This document shows, one piece after another, positions 34,411-45,644 of a stretch of 64,000 nucleotides of DNA. The stretch's first letter is position 1, and the number at the start of each line of letters is the position of its first letter. Below the pieces are notes generated by a model, which made no database searches, was not told the DNA's origin, and saw only the letters and a program-made list of their open reading frames with translations. The stretch comes from Usnea hakonensis (Eukaryota; Ascomycota; Lecanoromycetes; Lecanorales; Parmeliaceae): positions 29,284-93,283 of the forward strand of contig BLJB01000438.1 of the NCBI GenBank assembly GCA_013423325.1. The letters run 5' to 3'. A program made the position numbers and the translations under genes.

Positions 34411-35939
34411 TGGAGGGGAGGGGATGTGGAGTGTGGAGGGTCCGTCTATCTTGCTGAACATTTCGTGTATCTTGCCTAGATCTTTCGAATAAGACTCTTT
34501 GCGCGTTTGAAGACTAGAAAGACATACTTTAAACCCACATTTTCGTCTCGTAAGGCCCTTAGTATTACATATCTTATCAATCTCCATCCCGCCATTAACA
34601 AACCACACCTCCCTTCCCCCCAAACTACTTCTCTATCAAACCAACAACGCCCAATCAATCAGTCATGCAAAGAACCCAAACACCCCACGAAAATCAAATC
34701 TAACACCCCAGCAAGAATTTTTATGGAAACAACTCCAGCTTCTTCTGCATTCAATCCGTTCACTAAGATTGCGCGCGTATCTTTTAAAATTTGTTCATCC
34801 ATCCTCTTATCCTGCTCTACAAACTTATTGACTATATGTTGGAAGGCAGCGGCGTGCTGTATCACCTCTCATCGGCAGCAAACGACCGCCTTTTCTCCTG
34901 GCTTAGCTGTCCGAAGAAGCAAATCGTCAAGTCTTCTCTGGTATTCGGGACTTCTTTACCGTTGTTAGAGGTGCGGGCATGTGAGCTTCCAGATGCCTAA
35001 AAATGACCTAAAATACCTTTCAACGTACTGCAAGCCTTCCTCCCCAGAGAAAACCAACATGCACAACCGCAAAGCCTCATCAAGATCGAGTCCCAAGCGC
35101 TCAAATTGGTTAGAAGACAACTTCAGCCATCTGATTAATTATGAGCATTTCCATGTTTTGCTGAACAGTAGAACGGGAGATAATAAGATGGGCGATGTCG
35201 TCCATTATGTTACGACTCGCATCAAAGGTCGAGGAGACATCTACAGGCTTGTCCATGATGGTGCGATCCACACGCCAGCAATCATCGTATATGCGATAAA
35301 TTGGTTACATTCGGAGCGTGAACGGCAAGGGCCTGGTACAAGGTCAGCTGAGGCGCCCGAAACTAACACCAAAAGCTTGAATCCTGCTTGCTGTTCAAGC
35401 TGCCATCATTGGAATCGGCGTCAAGGACACGCCAAGTACCGCCGCACGTTTACGAGATGTTTCGAGCCCCATTAGTCTGCCTAGCAATGAGAATCTTCTT
35501 ACTCGGACTGGCAAGATAACAGCTTAGCACGCATAGTTATGGACATTGGTGGCCAGCCACGACTAAACGACCCTTTGGCTCCAGAAGTGTTCTCCTTTCT
35601 ATTCCAGAAGCAGCAGGGGACGACCCAGTTTGTAGATCTGGAAAAGCATCCATCAGTGATCGGCGCTTGCCTTTCTGAGCTCTTGGCGATAAAGGTTGCC
35701 CCAAAGACATAGCAGAGAATGATCTACGAATCGCTGGGCGAGGATGCTATGGTAGTGCAAGTCCTTGGTGCGAAAGAAGCACTGTATTCTCTGTGCGAAG
35801 ATTCTAGCTAGGTACTTCCTTGCTAAGCCTTCCTGGACCGTGCCTTCCTAAATAACTCCTTCTTGATCAATGCCTTACTAAGCAATCGTTTTTGCCACAT
35901 AGCTAAGTCAAGTATTCCAGATTACTATCTCAAAATTTG
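34411..35939. pseudogene. Relict coding tract between NACHT and phosphoesterase genes
   Basis: Several coherent but interrupted frames occur. On the plus strand 35524-35712 reads MDIGGQPRLNDPLAPEVFSF and then VDLEKHPSVIGACLSELLAI, ended by a stop. The minus strand at 34659-35280 also has long sense-like pieces (RNIMDDIAHLIISRSTVQ; DLDEALRLCMLVFSGEEG; LNAEEAGVVSIKILAGVLDL) separated by stops. I cannot name a family or give one gene model. A similar DIGGQP piece lies near 54625. Confidence 0.4.
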
Positions 35940-36893
35940 TCAAAGACCAGACTCGTCGCAAGACGTGTGAGGCAGGTCGAGGGTAACAAGCCAAGGCGCA
36001 TTATCGGGTCTATTACGTGTATTCATAATAGCAGCATTAACAGCAAGTGTCTGATTTCTGTTATTCTTCTCCCACGAAAACTGCCGAGGGTATGGGTTTT
36101 CGATCACATCCTCCTCGAAATGTCTATGCACGGCGTCATTCTTCCTGAATATTGGCCTTTCCGTATGGCTATTCCAGTCGATAATCTTAACGCCATTGCT
36201 TTCATGTATGTGGCCGAAGCAGTGCATCTTTGGTTTTGCACGGCGTATGGCTTGGAGGAGGTGATTGCATCCCACACTGCCCTCAGCACACCAGTCTAGG
36301 ATCCCCTTGGGGGGTCCGTGCGTCATGACGATATCAACGCTATCCGGAACCGGAGACGTAGCAATTGAGGTTGCTCCGTTCGCTACTTGATGTGGTTTGT
36401 TAAATCGGTCTTCGTGCTGCTTGTATGCGAAAGCCCAATCGCCAAAGGCCGGTGTGTAAGGGGAGACGTAGATTGTAAAGCTGGCTCCGCTCTTCATCGT
36501 GAATGAGTACGTCCCTTCATTCAGAAACCGCACTCCTGCCTCGTTCGCTAATGGTCCCGTCATGGTCTTTACTGCTATCTCATGATCTTCTGGATCTTCC
36601 AGTGCGCCATCCTCATCGCGTCGAGCCTCCCAGTATCGTTGATCGAGTTCCAGATCGTGATTTCCGGCGATCACCAATTTGAGTTCTGCGTCTATGCTTC
36701 GAAACATTTCTGGCGCTCTCCGGAAAGAAGATACCCCGCCCACTTGGGTCAGGTCCCCACAATGGAGGACTATGTCAGTCGAGGGTGTAGGCAGCTGCAA
36801 AGGTCGTGAGCTCCCTGCAGTGTCGGCGAAATTGAAGTCGTGTGTATCTGAGAGAACGAGGAATTTTGTGGGTATAGTTGATGAACCTGCCAT
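35940..36893 (-). CDS. Calcineurin-like metallophosphoesterase
   Basis: Single exon, 317 residues from ATG 36893. The five metallophosphoesterase motifs are present in order: DTH in LSDTHD, GD in LHCGDLTQ, GNHD in VIAGNHDLE, TH in VMTHGPP, and GHIH in HCFGHIHES. The overall layout matches the MPPED1/2-like or UPF0046 subgroup, metal-dependent phosphodiesterases acting on small substrates; the true substrate is unknown. There is no signal peptide or membrane segment, so it is probably cytosolic. The gene appears intact. Confidence 0.88.
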   Translation of the reverse strand: MAGSSTIPTKFLVLSDTHDFNFADTAGSSRPLQLPTPSTDIVLHCGDLTQVGGVSSFRRAPEMFRSIDAELKLVIAGNHDLELDQRYWEARRDEDGALEDPEDHEIAVKTMTGPLANEAGVRFLNEGTYSFTMKSGASFTIYVSPYTPAFGDWAFAYKQHEDRFNKPHQVANGATSIATSPVPDSVDIVMTHGPPKGILDWCAEGSVGCNHLLQAIRRAKPKMHCFGHIHESNGVKIIDWNSHTERPIFRKNDAVHRHFEEDVIENPYPRQFSWEKNNRNQTLAVNAAIMNTRNRPDNAPWLVTLDLPHTSCDESGL

Positions 36894-37988
36894 GACGTTT
36901 AAATTTTGAGGCTACCAGCCGAGTCTAGGACTTTGTGTAGACGATAGTAGATTGTCACGGCTTGTATCTGAGCTATCTATTGGCTTTGACACCTCCAGAA
37001 CAAATGCTTTGATGGATAGTAGACTGCGTATAATATAATAGAATAGAAACATGAATTTTTTTCGTGCAGATCAGCAGATGGCTTTTTATAGAGGCGGGGT
37101 AATAATGGATTATTCGGCGACTAGTGGCGTCTGGTACCGAGATAATAATATGAGAAGGTTTTCCATTAGATGGCGGGACTTATCCTAGGAGAGTTGGCTT
37201 GGAACGAACGCGCATCCCCAACTAGACTTCATATAATCCACTTATGGCAAAGAACTCAAGACGATGGCAATGGGAAGAGTAGGGTGTAGAAGCCGAGTGT
37301 AGGCAGCAGCAGCCATCTTATGTAGGGCACGCTTGTAGTACTATTCAACCCTAATAAAAGGGACAACCACTAGAAAGGATAATGCGATTATGCGATATAC
37401 AAGATCCCGAGAGTCTCGTATACGTTAGGTGCGTTACCACATTCAAGTCTTCGGGTTGATACTGTAAGGCTGAGGCTACGGCGCCAATTGCCTCCTTCAA
37501 AGGTGAAAGGATGGCTTCTAGCTAAGCCGGATGTGGTTAGCTTTGGCTGACAGAATTTTTCCGTAGTCGTAAGCATCTTTCATACCACTGAATCCTATCA
37601 TCACAATAATACTTACTGTCAACATAAATGAGAGAGGAACTACTATATTCGTTATACTCTGCACAGAACACAGTTGTAACAAAGGGATATGTGAGAATTT
37701 TATGACCTGCCTTTACCCTTCGTCCGCCTGTTCCACGGTGTAGAAATTTCGAGTCGTGAGGCCTTTGCACTGACCGAACGCAACTTTACCTACCTACTTC
37801 AGCTATTTCCACTTACTGAAAATATTTTTGTCGTCTAAAACGAATCTTAAATCCCGATCGATCCACACTCAAGTAACGTCTGAGTGTTGTAGGCTCTTTC
37901 GTTACTACAGAAACACTAGTCAATCCACTCAACGCCTATATGAAAGCAATAGTCTGTTCCGAAACACTTTCTCCCTAAATACACAATC
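36894..37988. other. Divergent intergenic region
   Basis: Between the phosphoesterase (-) and the acidic-tail protein (+). I see no supported gene or clear repeat. Confidence 0.5.
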
Positions 37989-39250
37989 ATGTCCCGAGAA
38001 TTTGCTTCCCCAGTTTCCTCGCCTCCATTCTTCTACACTCTGACAAGTGGCCTCTACGTCGATATCGACCACCACAGGCATTCACGCAGCAGCAGCGACA
38101 GACTCCACGACCTTTTGACTTACAAGGACCCCGGCCCCGCTCTCACCAAAGCGGGGAAGCCAAAGGTCCATCAGCCATTGCCTCATAAAGATGAGCCGGG
38201 TCACTTTTACATAGCACAGTTGCTTCTCTACGGCTTGAAACATCTAAAATCGAAACCGGCAGCTAAGAAGGCGTTGCTGGTAGCTCTGCAAGGTGATGGA
38301 GGCTTGACGGTGTCGGAGAACATCCGCAAGGTCGAGCGAGATTTGGCAGCTGAGTACAGTGTCAAGAACGCGGCTGCGGAGAAGGAGCGTCAGAAGCAAA
38401 AGCTGCTTGAGAAGGAGAGAAAAGAGAAAGAGCGAAAGAAGCGGCAAAGGGATGAGGGAGATCTGCTGGCTGAATTCCAAGCTCCGTCCACCAAGAAATC
38501 CAAGTTGAGCAAGGTACGAGGACCGTCACGATTGATTTTCTTCCTCACAATAGCCGTAGTTCTACAATACTAATATCTAGATCGGATTTCAAGGGCCTAG
38601 ACATCTCAGACATATCAGGCGCCTACAGAATCGCCGCACCGGACGTGACCAATGGCTGGGACTGCCACGGTCCTTTGACGCTCAAGTTCGCCCTCTCTTC
38701 GACCACCAAGCACGTCTGGGGTTCTTTTGACTTCGGAGTCTTTGAAGGAAAGCTGCGCTCTTCGTCGCCCATCATCACGTCCGCAAACAAAAGGAACAGC
38801 AGCAACAACAACCTGAAGATCGTCAGTTTCACCTGGCGCGGACGCGAGACCGGCGAAGGCGAATCCAGCTATGGCGCGGAGAATGTAGCGGAGATTGAGT
38901 TCTTGGGTGAGGGCAAGTTTAGGGGCAGTATGTACTGGGACTGTCTTGGGAAGTTTGAACTGGTTGGGAAGAAGGATGCGGATGCGTCGCGGAATCGGGT
39001 CTTTGCCAGGGCAGTACCGGGGTGGAAGAGTCAATTCTGGGCAATTAATGATTGTAGCTATGAGAGGGAGAGGGTGGGAAGGTGGGGTGGAAGTGGGGGC
39101 TGGGGCTATCGTGGTGAGGATAAGAAGGAGGAGAATTCTGATACGACTGACAACGAAGACGAAGACGACGAAGACGACGAAGACGACGAAGACGAAGTCG
39201 AAGACGAGGACGACGAAGACGACGAAGACGAAGACAGAGACGACGAATAG
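37989..39250 (+). CDS. Acidic-tail protein, uncharacterised
   Basis: Two exons, about 37989-38503 and 38581-39250. Exon 1 holds a conserved-looking start (TLTSGLYVDIDHHRHS, HFYIAQLLLYGLKHLKS) and a long charged coiled-coil-like segment rich in Lys and Glu (about residues 130-170). Exon 2 reads DISGAYRIAAPDVTNGWD, ALSSTTKHVWGSFDFGVFEG and FRGSMYWDCLGKF, a beta-rich domain seen in uncharacterised fungal proteins. It ends in about 40 Asp/Glu residues. The best donor by sequence (GTACGA at 38514) gives the wrong phase; GTTGAG at 38504 or GTCACG at 38525 gives the right one. A frameshift is the alternative. Basic and acidic segments suggest a nuclear or chaperone-like role, but this is a guess. 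Confidence 0.65.
39150..39249 (+). repeat. GAC/GAA codon repeat (acidic tail)
   Basis: Imperfect tandem GACGAAGACGAC units encode the Asp/Glu tail of the upstream protein. Confidence 0.85.
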
Positions 39251-40169
39251 GGAGGGTATTAAGGGAGCATGGGCCTATCAGCGCTGAGACGCTGATTCCC
39301 AACAGAAATGAGGGCAGGCTTAAGACGATGGCTGAAGCAGCCCAAAGAGAGTGTTCCGCTCCCTAACTTCGATCATTACATCCCCATTTCGTATCTTCCA
39401 AAGATAGAAGAAGTATAAGGTAATATCAAAAGAAGGTTATGGTAAAAGCCTTTTGCGATGGTTGTAAGTAATAGTAAAACCTCTACCGCAATCGTTTGCT
39501 TGTAGGATAAGTATTCTCGTTAAAGGAAACGAGCTGTCTACTTTTCAATGAAGATGCGTATTGGTCTGCGGTCGGTATTTCACTTGACATCGATTGGATC
39601 TCGCCAATTAATCATCACATTCTCGAAGGCTCTTATAAGTTCCCAATCTTTCATATTCTTCCTAGACTTTCACAGCGCTAGCCCGTTCACCTTAATATAT
39701 TATTAGTCCACAAGGGCCCCGGTGACAATGTTTTATTCGAGAGCTCTGCTGGAACCTTTAGAATATCTCTACGCTCCGTAAAGGGCCTAATTCTTCTCAG
39801 AAGTATGTAGCCCTATAATTCCTCAATTACAGGTCCTACAGAAACTATTTTCTAGATAGCGCTACTTAATACTTATAATATATTAGAAAGAGGATTTAGA
39901 GATCGATCTTGAAGCCTCATTTATCGTAAGTATAAGTCCCCTATTATCCAATTTTTTTCAGGCCAGGTAGGCAGCGAGCTGGTTTTTTTTGGGGGGGGGA
40001 GGAATATCGATGAAGAGACATCTCTTAACTTAACGTAGGGGAAATACTTCTTGGAGATGGAAAAAAAAGCCTGGCTTAGCTAGCTTGCCCGACGGATATC
40101 TATAGCAAGCCTGAGCTAATTCTAACCCAAATCAAACCAAACCAAGGATGCAATCTAGAAACAACACGC

Positions 40170-40480
40170 CCCATCCCATCCATCCCATCCACCCCCACAA
40201 TAAAACCAACGAAAATACCCCTTTCTTCCTTCTTTCCTTCCCCCCTCCCCCTCCCCCCCTTCCAACCACCCTCTCTTCAAACCACCCTCCCCTCAACCAC
40301 CCCCTCCTCCCCTTCCCCATCCCCATCCCCATCCCCATCCCCATCCCTTCCCCCTCCTCCCTCCCTCCTACAACCCACCCATGCTATCATATCCCATCCC
40401 CCCTCCCCGCCCACCTTCTCTCCTCCTTTCCCTCTCCTCTCCCATCCCTCAATCCCCCCCCTTCCCTAACCTAGACCAAC
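40170..40480 (+). repeat. C-rich low-complexity tract
   Basis: Contains (CATCC)n near 40175-40192, many CCCCT and CCCTCC runs and a (CCCCAT)n array near 40316-40345. Confidence 0.85.
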
Positions 40481-40737
40481 ACAGACTAACACAGACCAAT
40501 AAAACCAAGAAAGCAAAACCTACCAACCAAGACCTACCCCTCTTTTCCCATCCCAGCTTTTCTCTTCCCAGCGTTCCATCAAATCTACTCCTCTTCCATG
40601 AAATGGAATACTGCGTCCTCCCATCCGTAGCTCTGATGAATTGAAGTGAAGTGAAGTGAAGGTGTGTATGACTTTGGCTTGGTTGGGGATGGCTGTTGAG
40701 ATGGTTGTTTGTGTTTGTTGAGGACTGTGCTCGTGCT

Positions 40738-40895
40738 GGGCTTGGTGGGTTAGGTTGGGTTGGTGGGAGGGATGGAGGGGGTTTTGGAGGGGGGGTGGGA
40801 GAGAGGGGTTGGAGGGATGGAGGGGGTTTGAGGAGGAGGGGTTGGAGGGATGGAGGGGGTTTGGGGAGGGAATTCGGTGGTTGGGAGGGGGGAGG
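40738..40895 (+). repeat. G-rich tandem repeat
   Basis: GGAGGGATGGAGGGGGTTT repeats three times with small changes, amid longer G-rich sequence. Confidence 0.85.
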
Positions 40896-41148
40896 TTTGA
40901 TGGAATTGGAATTGTATGTGCGGTGTGTATGAAGAAGCTGTGAGACGGGTTCGTTGTTGGGGGATAATTGTTTTCTTCAAGGTGGGAGATAAGAGGTTTG
41001 TGTGGGAAGGGAAAGCGGAAGAAGCAATGGAACTTTTCCATTATGCCGCTACAGGCGGGAATTTTTCGGGCATCGATATTAAGTATCTTACATGTGATAT
41101 CCATCACGTACGCTATCGTACGGGAGGATGTTCGCTGTCGCTTTTGAA

Positions 41149-41862
41149 TCAGATCATGGCAAGGGCATATCCGCCGATGACAGCAAAGGCAAGTAAGCCG
41201 CTTTGCGGGACGTTGTTGCCGACGGCGCTACCTTGGAAGGTTATTGGCGACGAGGTGGCAGTGGTTGATGACGTTGTCGTGTTTGCCGTGGAGTTGCTGG
41301 GGGTGGGAACGAAGATACCGCCGGCGATGGCGGGGGGTGACTTGGATGTGGTGTTTTTGGCGGCGGTCTGGTAGGCTGCGAGGGTGTTGCCGGTGGATCT
41401 GGGGGGTTTTAGTAGCGGTTGGGGTAGTTCAGAGGGGAGATGGGACGTACGGAGGGTTGACTACCATGGCCATTCCATTCTGGCAGTGCTCATGTTCGGT
41501 TTGAGAGCAGTAGAGATAGATGGCGTCGGTGCTGTTCACGGTGACCTCGAAAATGGATTTCTGATTCGTGGTTAGTATGAGGGAGGAGTGGAGAGAATTG
41601 TCCGAGGACCTACTCCTACACCTGCCGCTACTGGCATGAAGCCGGAGTACACGCCACCGGCCAAGGGTTGGCATGGTGCAGAGAGACTGCCCTGAGCGAC
41701 TGAATGATTTAGGGGATAGTAGGAAAATTGTAGCACGTCGCCGACATCGGCAGTGACACTTTCGGGGTTGAACACCAGACCGCCTTTTCCAACAGTGATG
41801 GGGATGTTCTTGGAGAGAGCGAGTGGAAGGGCGATGATAGGAAGGACAGATGAAAGATGCAT
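41149..41862 (-). CDS. GPI-anchored cupredoxin-domain protein
   Basis: Exons are 41614-41862, 41451-41560 and 41149-41398, giving 202 residues. The signal peptide covers about residues 1-17. The cupredoxin fold is clear: ITVGKGGLVFNPESVTADVG, DVLQFSYYPLNHSV, and YLYCSQTEHEHCQNGMAMVVNP. Putative copper ligands are His in LNHSV, then Cys, His and Met in the C...H...GM block. A Ser/Thr/Pro linker and a hydrophobic end (SGLLAFAVIGGYALAMI) follow, fitting a GPI signal. Such extracellular serine-rich cupredoxins are surface proteins of unknown redox or binding role, often induced on host or surface contact. Introns are 53 and 52 nt. Confidence 0.85.
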
Positions 41863-41998
41863 GATTCTTGATTGTTGATTCGATGAGGCAGGATGTGTGC
41901 TTGGAGGAAACAGGCAATTGTGCTTGGTACAACTTGGTAGTCGAGATTCGGAGTGAATGCGACAAGCCAATAACTGGAAAGAGGCGGGTCACCTGCAC

Positions 41999-42005
41999 TT
42001 ATAAA
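41999..42005 (-). promoter_or_regulatory. TATA-like element
   Basis: TTATAAG-like sequence on the minus strand about 140 bp upstream of the cupredoxin ATG. Confidence 0.3.
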
Positions 42006-43928
42006 GCAAGCTCGCTTGCGGCTGAAAGTAATACCGAAAAGGGGGTCGAGGATACAAGCCACACGGGTACGAGTACACACCGTTAAAATGGTCACGTGTG
42101 GCTAAACTTGTACCGGTAAGAGTAGAGCAGCCACTCAGCTTTTCGAGTATTGGAGCTAGCCAAGGAAGAATGAAATCGTAAGCGAAGAAGGTGATGGGTA
42201 GGATGCGTGGACCCTAACGCAATGTTGGATGGTGATCAAGGCTTGATCGGGGGCTCCTGAATCGTACCTTCCGACTCTTTGGAGTAGACATAAGATCTAG
42301 GAGATCAAAGGAACAGCTTGAAACGTCCTGGAGGAAGCGGCAAGGCCCCTATCACACGTAAGCACGGCGGCGCATGCAATCTACCGATGTGCATGCTGAA
42401 GCTGCTTCAAGATGGAAAGTCTCCGTATTAACACGCATTCGACTGTACAAGTAGTGTTTCTGACTCGTCTCTGCTGTGAACACTGCGCGTGAGAATGTAG
42501 GCTGATCCTACTCGTCTTGCGATACTAGATTGAGTCTAGGAACAACAATAAAGTAGAAATAGCTATGTTTTTGGATGATCTGATTGGGGGCTGGGGGCTG
42601 CTTTCTTTCTATTATTAATTATCATTCTGATTGGTTAGGTAAAGTAAAGTATTGTAAGAGCATGTTGTCTGTGCTTGTTACCCTAAGTGATCTGTTGATT
42701 TGCTCAGACCGAACCCGGAAGCCGAAGTTGAACCGATGGAGAATCCTATCCTGCCTTCGGAACCCGGAAACAGAAGTTCCCGCACGAGAATCAAGTGAAT
42801 GTTTTGATTATCAAGCATCCACTATGTCGTATGGAATTTGATAGTTGAAGACATGCTGTAGCAAATGTTATGTCTGGGAGGTGATTGGATTCCACCGCTT
42901 TCGATTTTCCAAGTATTATTTCTCCCTTTTTCCTGTCCTTCTTTTCACGTCTTATGTGGAAGTGAAGTGGTCAGCCTTGTAAAAAGACACTAGTCTCGAA
43001 CAGGTAAAATTCCGAAGTACGCTACTAGCGTATTTGGGGTACTATTTCTCGGGGCGGGAAAGATGCCATGGCGATGCCTTACAATAATACCTAAGAATAC
43101 GTGATGACCTTAGCTGTATTTTAGCCCACCAGGCCTCGCCATTTATCAATCTAAAAAGGTAAGGTAGAGTACGGAATCGTCTCGGGCCGTGAACTACAAG
43201 ATGGTCCGGTGAGCTTCATGCTCGTGCCTCCTCTATTGCCCCCTCTACTCGCAGTTGATACATGTCTCAACAAGATATGAATATGGTAAGATGCATGTGT
43301 ATGTATTACTGTTCGCAGTGTCGTACCAGCTCAACACTCTACAAGATCTTTCTTCGAGCTCATTGTTCGATTGAAAATGTCTCACAGTCCAGACGAAGGC
43401 TAGGTATGCACGCCGCCGATGTGTTATGCTCAAGACCCTTTCGGGTAGATGCGAAAACGGGCTTGCGCCATCAAGGAGTGCCGCGTCGACATCAGGGGCG
43501 ATTGCGCACCAACCACAGAAAGTCAAAGTCTGATGACCACACATGTCAGCCAAAGGGAATAGAGATGATCGAAATGGATCCAACCCAAGGTTTGAGATAA
43601 GGAGATGACGAATCCCCTCTGCTTACGATGCGTCTGACAAGTTACAGTAGTCCGTTCTATAGTGGATTATAAATAACATACATTTTAAACATCTATGGCT
43701 GCATCACTGCATGCGCCTTCGAACATTTACCGGATCCAGCCCTTTCCGCTCAACGCCAAGACTTATCAGATGTTAAGTTCCAGCTCGGAAGCGGCATGTC
43801 AGATGCACACATGAAACCACCTTCAACCGAGTCACTTCATAGCTTCAATAATAAATACGAACAACTCCCTCTCTTCCTGCCTCCCTACAAGTCTTCCATC
43901 TACCCCTTTCGTTATTCCATAGTCAAAC
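42006..43928. other. Divergent intergenic region
   Basis: Between cupredoxin (-) and b561-like (+) genes. Open frames at 42584-42841 and 43245-43600 lack motifs or signals and overlap in both strands. I support no gene. Confidence 0.5.
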
Positions 43929-44836
43929 ATGTCTCGCTCATTTAACAACATGATGTTCTCCGCTCTCGCTGCAATCATCGCGCTCGGTAGGGCCTCCTTT
44001 CAGTATACAACATGAACTAAATTGACTTGGCGACAGCTACCATTGCAAGCGCTCAACAATCCGGAGGTGACAGCGATGGGGGGGCTAGCGGTGGGTCTGG
44101 CGGTGGGTCTGGCGGTGGTGCCAGTGGTGGAGGCGGCGGGGGCGGCAGCGAAATGATGATTCCACCTTTCCTCATTCCCTTCCTGGAACGCGTGGACCGT
44201 GCCACCATCGCCCATGGCACAATCATGTGCCTCGCCTTTGTCATCTTCTTCCCCTCCGGCTCTCTATTGATTCGACTGGGCCATTTCAAGGGTGTGGTAT
44301 ATGTCCACGCCGGCATTCAAATGTTCGCCTACGCGATGGCTCTGGCAGGCTTGGGCTTGGGTGTTTACGTTGCCAATGCGCCTACGAAAGTAGGAAGGCC
44401 ATCACAGGTATTCATCATCCTTGCAGCGCATGCGTAGCCCAGGCCCATCACAGGAAGCTAACTCGAACACGTATAGATCAGCGAGTACCACCCCATCATT
44501 GGCCTTACCATCATCTCCGCCCTCGTGTTCCAGCCTGTCCTTGGCGCACTCCACCACGCCGTCTACGTCCGAGAAGGAAGGAGATCGATTTGGTCCACTG
44601 CGCACGTGTGGTGGGGCCGCGTTGTCCTGACCCTCGCCATCATCCAAGGAGGATTGGGCTTGAAGTTCGCCAACAACACAACAGGAGGCAAAATCGCCTA
44701 CGGTGTTGTAGCCGGCCTGATTTGGATCGTCTGGCTCGGTGTTGCCGTCATGCACGATATGAAGAAGACCAAGGCGCCTGAAGTCGAAAGAAAGCGTTCG
44801 GACTCGGAGGAAATGACTCCCGTGGGCCAGAAATAG
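43929..44836 (+). CDS. Cytochrome b561-like membrane protein
   Basis: Exons are 43929-43986, 44037-44407 and 44477-44836, giving 262 residues. A signal peptide ends near IASAQQ. A Gly/Ser linker (about residues 30-58) leads into five hydrophobic segments. Conserved His residues sit where b561 haem ligands are expected: AHGTIMCLAF, VVYVHAGIQM, ISEYHPIIG and STAHVWWGR. b561 proteins pass electrons across membranes, often to reduce iron or monodehydroascorbate. Fungal relatives often carry an N-terminal DOMON domain; here the Gly-rich linker stands in its place. The tail is basic then acidic and cytosolic. Introns are 50 and 69 nt. Confidence 0.85.
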
Positions 44837-45149
44837 GCTGGGAAGGCCTGATGATGTTACTCTTGACATGGCGTGCGTACAACATGTGATTTCGGAGCGA
44901 AAGGAACGGTAGAACTCCAGGCGGAATGAGCGTGCAAACGGTTCGACTTTTTTAATTCTTGCTTTTTCCATATTCTACTTGAACCCGGTCATTGCATTTC
45001 TTTCTGATTAGGGACAATGCTCGGTTCTGCATTCGGAGTTACTCAGAATAGATTAGTGTGCCCATATACCCTTACACTTGCTTCCTAACCCTACTTTCAC
45101 ATTGCTTCACGGTTCTGCAACTTCCTCCCCTCCCTCACACCCTCAGCCG

Positions 45150-45475
45150 CCACTACTATCTGCAACTTCGCTCCTGTTATCTTCACTCCCCCGAACACGT
45201 CCATCACCCGAAGAGCCTCCTCAAGCCAACCCCCCTCAATCCCATACTACTCTACTAACGCAAATTAATCTCAATACCAGACCTCAACACCAACACCCTC
45301 CGATCCCTCTCTTCCCCCCCCCCAACACCCCATCACCCCCCTTCCCCACCCTTCCTTCCAACCCCCCTTCCCCCCCCACCATCACTCCCTCACCCCACCC
45401 CTTTCCAACCCCCCCCCCCCCCCCCCTCCCCCCCCCCCCCCCCCTTTCCACCCCCCCCCCCCCCTCTCCATCCGC
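45150..45475 (+). repeat. C-rich tract with long poly-C runs
   Basis: Several C runs, the longest 15 to 18 bases (about 45411-45444), separated by short T interruptions. Confidence 0.9.
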
Positions 45476-45542
45476 CAACATCTCATCTCACTCACTCTCT
45501 CTCACTCGGTTTATAATAGAACTTTCGTCCTATACCTTTATC

Positions 45543-45644
45543 ATGTCTGTGTATTGGCTGAAACTTGCCTTCTTTTCTTTCTTTTTCTGGAGTCTTGGCT
45601 TGTATGTCTTTTTTATTTACGCAGTTTTATTTAGATGGATATAG
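45543..45644 (+). CDS. Possible 33-residue membrane micropeptide
   Basis: A short frame with one strong hydrophobic stretch (KLAFFSFFFWSLGLYVFFIY). It follows a C/T-rich tract that could be a promoter. A hydrophobic reading of T-rich DNA is just as likely. Confidence 0.15.
   Translation: MSVYWLKLAFFSFFFWSLGLYVFFIYAVLFRWI

Larger units (their letters stand above)
39251..41148. other. Intergenic region with C-rich and G-rich tracts
   Basis: Starts with an AT-rich stretch (39690-39960). No gene is supported; open frames here reflect the biased composition. It ends at the 3' end of the cupredoxin gene. Confidence 0.5.

Noticed and set aside
40148..41107. Pro-rich and Gly-rich open frames
   Set aside because: They come from C-rich and G-rich low-complexity DNA; both strands and several phases are open at once.
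45058..45644. Pro/Ser-rich frame of 188 residues
   Set aside because: It depends on poly-C runs of uncertain length and has no conserved features.
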